Source: Lutimaribacter_A marinistellae
GTDB taxonomy: Bacteria; Pseudomonadota; Alphaproteobacteria; Rhodobacterales; Rhodobacteraceae
DNA length: 64,000 nt
NCBI RefSeq assembly: GCF_042648365.1
Contig: NZ_JBHRXI010000012.1
Span: 62,001-126,000, forward strand
Reading direction: 5' to 3'
Below the pieces are notes generated by a model that saw only the letters and a program-made list of their open reading frames with translations, was not told where the DNA came from and ran no database searches. The position numbers and the translations under genes were made by a program. Of the stretch, positions 61,394-64,000 are shown piece after piece. Numbering within the stretch: the first letter of the stretch is position 1; every line of letters begins with the position of its first letter.

Positions 61394-64000
61394 ATGCGCC
61401 CCATTCCCGCGCAGGCCAGCGGTATTCTCAGCTACTTCGCCCGTCACCGTACCGCCGCCAACCTTCTGCTGGTGATCCTGCTGGTGCTGGGCGCGGCGTC
61501 GATGCCGAACATGCGGGCACAGTTCTTTCCCGATGTGATCGTCGAGTCGGTATCGGTAAACGTCACGTGGGAGGGGGCCGGCCCCGAAGATGTCGACAGC
61601 GCCATCGTCCAGGTGCTCGAACCCACGCTTCTGGCGGTGGACGGAGTCGAAAGCACCTCGTCGGTCTCGCGCGAGGGAAGCGCTTCGATCAACCTCGAAT
61701 TCGAACCGGGCACGGACATGTCGCGCGCCACCGACGATGTGCAGACCGCGGTCGACAGTGTCACGACCCTGCCCGAGGAGGCGGAGGAACCCGAGGTGCG
61801 CCGTGGCGCATGGCGCGACCGCGTGACCGACGTGGTGATCTCTGGACCCACCGACCCGACGCAACTTGCGCTCTACACCGATGAGTTCGTCACTCGCCTC
61901 TTCGAGATCGGCGTCACCCGCACCACGATCCGCGGCATCGCCGCTCCGCGAACCGTGGTCGAGGTGCCGACCATGCAGCTCATAGCCAATGACGTGACCC
62001 TGTCGGAAATCGCTCAGGCCATCGCGGCCGAGGTCGATGCCGACCCCGCGGGCGACGTGACCGGCGCCAACGCCCGCGTCCGCACCGGCGAGGAACGCCG
62101 CACTCCTGAAGAGATCGAGCGCATCGTGCTGCGCTCCAACTCCGATGGCTCGCAGCTGACCATTGGCGAGGTCGCGACGATCCGGGTCGAGGGCGTCACC
62201 CGGAACCGGTCCTATTTCGTGGCCGAGAACCCCGCAATGTCGATCCGCATCGACCGTTCGGACCAGGGCGACGCGATCCGGATTCAGCACAGCGTCGAAG
62301 AGGCCGCCGCCGAGATGCAGCTCTCGTTGCCCGAAGGTGTCACGATCGAGCTGATCCGCACCCGCGCGCAGGCCATCACGGATCGCCTGAACATCCTCGT
62401 CGACAACGGGCTCATGGGGCTGGGCCTGGTCGTCTGCCTGCTGTTTCTCTTCCTGAACGCGCGCATCGCCTTCTGGGTGGCGGCCGGCATTCCCGCCGCC
62501 ATGTTCGCGGCCATCGCGGTGATGTATCTCGCCGGGATCTCGCTCAACATGGTCTCGCTCTTCGGCCTCATCATCACGCTGGGAATTGTGGTCGATGACG
62601 CGATCGTGGTGGGCGAACATGCCGATTTCCGGGCGCGCCGCCTGAACGAGGCGCCGGTCGTTGCCGCCGAACGTGCCGCACGCCGGATGGCGATGCCGGT
62701 CTTCGCGGCGACGCTCACGACCGTCATCGCCTTTTTCGGCCTCGTCTCGATCGGCGGCCGGTTCGGAGAGCTGATCCGGGACATCCCCTTCACCGTGATC
62801 GCGGTCCTGCTCGCCTCGCTGGTCGAATGCTTTCTGATCCTGCCCAACCACATGAGCCACGCCATCGCCCACTCGGCCAAGCAGCACTGGTACGACTGGC
62901 CCAACCGCGTGGTGAATGCCGGTTTCCGGTGGATGCGCGACCGGCTGTTCCGCCCCTTCGTCGGCTGGATCATCACGGCCCGCTACGTGGTGCTTGCCGG
63001 GGCGGTTGTCCTGCTGGCCTCGCAACTGGCGCTGGTGATCGGCGGCGACGTGCAATGGCGCTTCTTCAACGCGCCCGAACGCGGCTCGGTCACCGGCAAC
63101 TTCGCCATGGTCGAGGGGGCCAGCCGCGAAGATACGCTGGAACAGATGCGCGAGTTGCAGCGCGCCACGGATGAGCTTGCCGCCGAACTCGAAGAGCGGC
63201 TGGGCGTGAACCCGGTCGATTTCGTGATGGCGGAAATCGGTGGCAACGCGGGTTTCGGCCTCGCCGGGGTCGAGGGCAAGGATGGCGATCTGCTCGGCGG
63301 CATCTCGATCGAGCTGATCGACGCGGATGCGCGGCCCGGCTACTCCTCCTTCGCTTTCGTCGCCGAATTGCAGGACCGCGTCGTCCAGCACCCGATGACC
63401 GAAACCGTCAGCTTCCGCGGCTGGCGCTCCGGACCGGGGGGCGATGCGCTCGATGTCCAGTTCTTCGGCGCCGATGTCGACACGCTCAAGGCCGCCTCCG
63501 AGGCCCTCAAGGAAGCGCTCCTGCCATATCCCGAAGTCTCGGCCGTCGAGGACAATCTCGCCTACGACAAGGAAGAGATCATCGTCGACCTCACCGCGCA
63601 GGGGCAGGCGATGGGCTTCACCACCGAAACACTCGGCCGCGTGCTGCGCCACCGGCTCAACGGGATCGAGGCCGCGACCTATCCCGACGGACCCCGCAGC
63701 GCCGAGATCCGCGTCGAACTGCCCGAGAACGAGCTGACCGCGGATTTCCTCGAACGCACCCTGCTGCGCAGTCCGCGCGGTGTCTACGTTCCGCTCGCCG
63801 ATATCGTCTCGGTCCGGTCCGAAACCGGCTTTTCCACCGTGCGCCGCGAAAACGGCATCCGCGTCATCTCGGTCACCGGCGACATATCCGAGGACGACCC
63901 CGCCCGCGCCGAGGAAATCACCCAGGCCCTGCAGGCCGAGATCCTGCCCCGCATCGCCAGCGAGCAGCAAGTCGAATGGCGGCTCTCGGGCCTGTCGGAA
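61394..64000 (+). CDS. RND efflux pump permease, cut by the window end
   Basis: The frame starts at ATG 61394 and stays open to base 64000 (869 codons). MRPIPAQASGILSYFARHRTAANLLLVILLVLG is the first helix of an AcrB/HAE-type pump; the porter domain follows (VNVTWEGAGPEDVDSAIVQVLEPTL, FDP-like FPDVIVESV). The proton-relay pair is present as LGIVVDDAIVVGE. Exports hydrophobic compounds using the proton gradient together with the adaptor gene. A full pump would be ~1030 residues, so ~160 are missing. Confidence 0.95.
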   Translation, partial: MRPIPAQASGILSYFARHRTAANLLLVILLVLGAASMPNMRAQFFPDVIVESVSVNVTWEGAGPEDVDSAIVQVLEPTLLAVDGVESTSSVSREGSASINLEFEPGTDMSRATDDVQTAVDSVTTLPEEAEEPEVRRGAWRDRVTDVVISGPTDPTQLALYTDEFVTRLFEIGVTRTTIRGIAAPRTVVEVPTMQLIANDVTLSEIAQAIAAEVDADPAGDVTGANARVRTGEERRTPEEIERIVLRSNSDGSQLTIGEVATIRVEGVTRNRSYFVAENPAMSIRIDRSDQGDAIRIQHSVEEAAAEMQLSLPEGVTIELIRTRAQAITDRLNILVDNGLMGLGLVVCLLFLFLNARIAFWVAAGIPAAMFAAIAVMYLAGISLNMVSLFGLIITLGIVVDDAIVVGEHADFRARRLNEAPVVAAERAARRMAMPVFAATLTTVIAFFGLVSIGGRFGELIRDIPFTVIAVLLASLVECFLILPNHMSHAIAHSAKQHWYDWPNRVVNAGFRWMRDRLFRPFVGWIITARYVVLAGAVVLLASQLALVIGGDVQWRFFNAPERGSVTGNFAMVEGASREDTLEQMRELQRATDELAAELEERLGVNPVDFVMAEIGGNAGFGLAGVEGKDGDLLGGISIELIDADARPGYSSFAFVAELQDRVVQHPMTETVSFRGWRSGPGGDALDVQFFGADVDTLKAASEALKEALLPYPEVSAVEDNLAYDKEEIIVDLTAQGQAMGFTTETLGRVLRHRLNGIEAATYPDGPRSAEIRVELPENELTADFLERTLLRSPRGVYVPLADIVSVRSETGFSTVRRENGIRVISVTGDISEDDPARAEEITQALQAEILPRIASEQQVEWRLSGLSE

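Noticed and set aside
61178..63970. Long minus-strand open frame (930 codons)
   Set aside because: It is antisense to the RND pump, whose plus frame shows family motifs throughout; the minus translation is low-complexity (Gly, Asp, Arg-rich) as expected opposite GC-rich coding DNA.

Overview
The window looks like chromosomal DNA of a high-GC alphaproteobacterium, most likely Rhodobacterales (Roseobacter group). This is inferred from gene content and protein resemblance: an NDUFS4-type complex I accessory subunit, an extended UrtB, an alphaproteobacterial-type glutamate-cysteine ligase, a pyrB-pyrC-plsY chain and an EcfG-type stress promoter. I could run no database search. I see no insertion sequence, phage, rRNA or CRISPR; there is one tRNA.

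Layout. 1-4401: 3' part of a large RTX protein ending in six copies of a ~116-residue domain. 4409-10412 (minus): complete urea ABC importer urtABCDE, with a small secreted protein upstream. 11261-19899: housekeeping and small genes (zinc-ribbon protein, methyltransferase, a 24-residue lipoprotein, membrane-anchored NYN nuclease, uvrB, complex I subunit, GNAT, a small membrane protein behind an EcfG-type promoter, secreted rhodanese, a six-cysteine protein). 19946-25988: dabB-dabA inorganic carbon uptake genes, a divergent NhaR-like LysR regulator and an AbrB-type permease. 26341-28357: a nidogen-like/RTX protein and tRNA-Arg(UCU). 28476-40209 (minus): a tightly packed ten-gene catabolic cluster (aminotransferase, diaminopropionate-lyase-like PLP enzyme, M24 hydrolase, Asp/Glu-racemase-fold enzyme, LysR, hydantoinase A and B, SDR, FAD oxidase, uronate-dehydrogenase-like protein). 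40295-45429: envelope OmpA pair, ubiA, rsmE and two unknown genes. 45602-52458: gshA, a beta-lactamase-fold hydrolase, an adenylate cyclase-TPR protein, VOC and YHS proteins. 52617-56610 (minus): pyrB, two membrane proteins, a metal-ligand-deficient pyrC, plsY and a small gene with no usual start codon. 57283-59826: UDG, phosphoesterase, LysE and MoaB. 59935-64000: an RND efflux pair, the pump cut by the window end.

Functional themes. Nitrogen and carbon acquisition (urea import, DAB-type bicarbonate accumulation, the amino-acid-derivative cluster) sit beside envelope and secreted proteins. The best candidates for undescribed biology are the ten-gene catabolic cluster, which combines eut-like ectoine genes with hydantoinase and oxidase genes but has no transporter; the six-fold C-terminal domain of the first RTX protein; the stress promoter with phased 16-bp direct repeats; and several small unrecognised genes. 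Starts were chosen from ribosome sites, signal peptides and expected family lengths. Four genes appear to use TTG or CTG.
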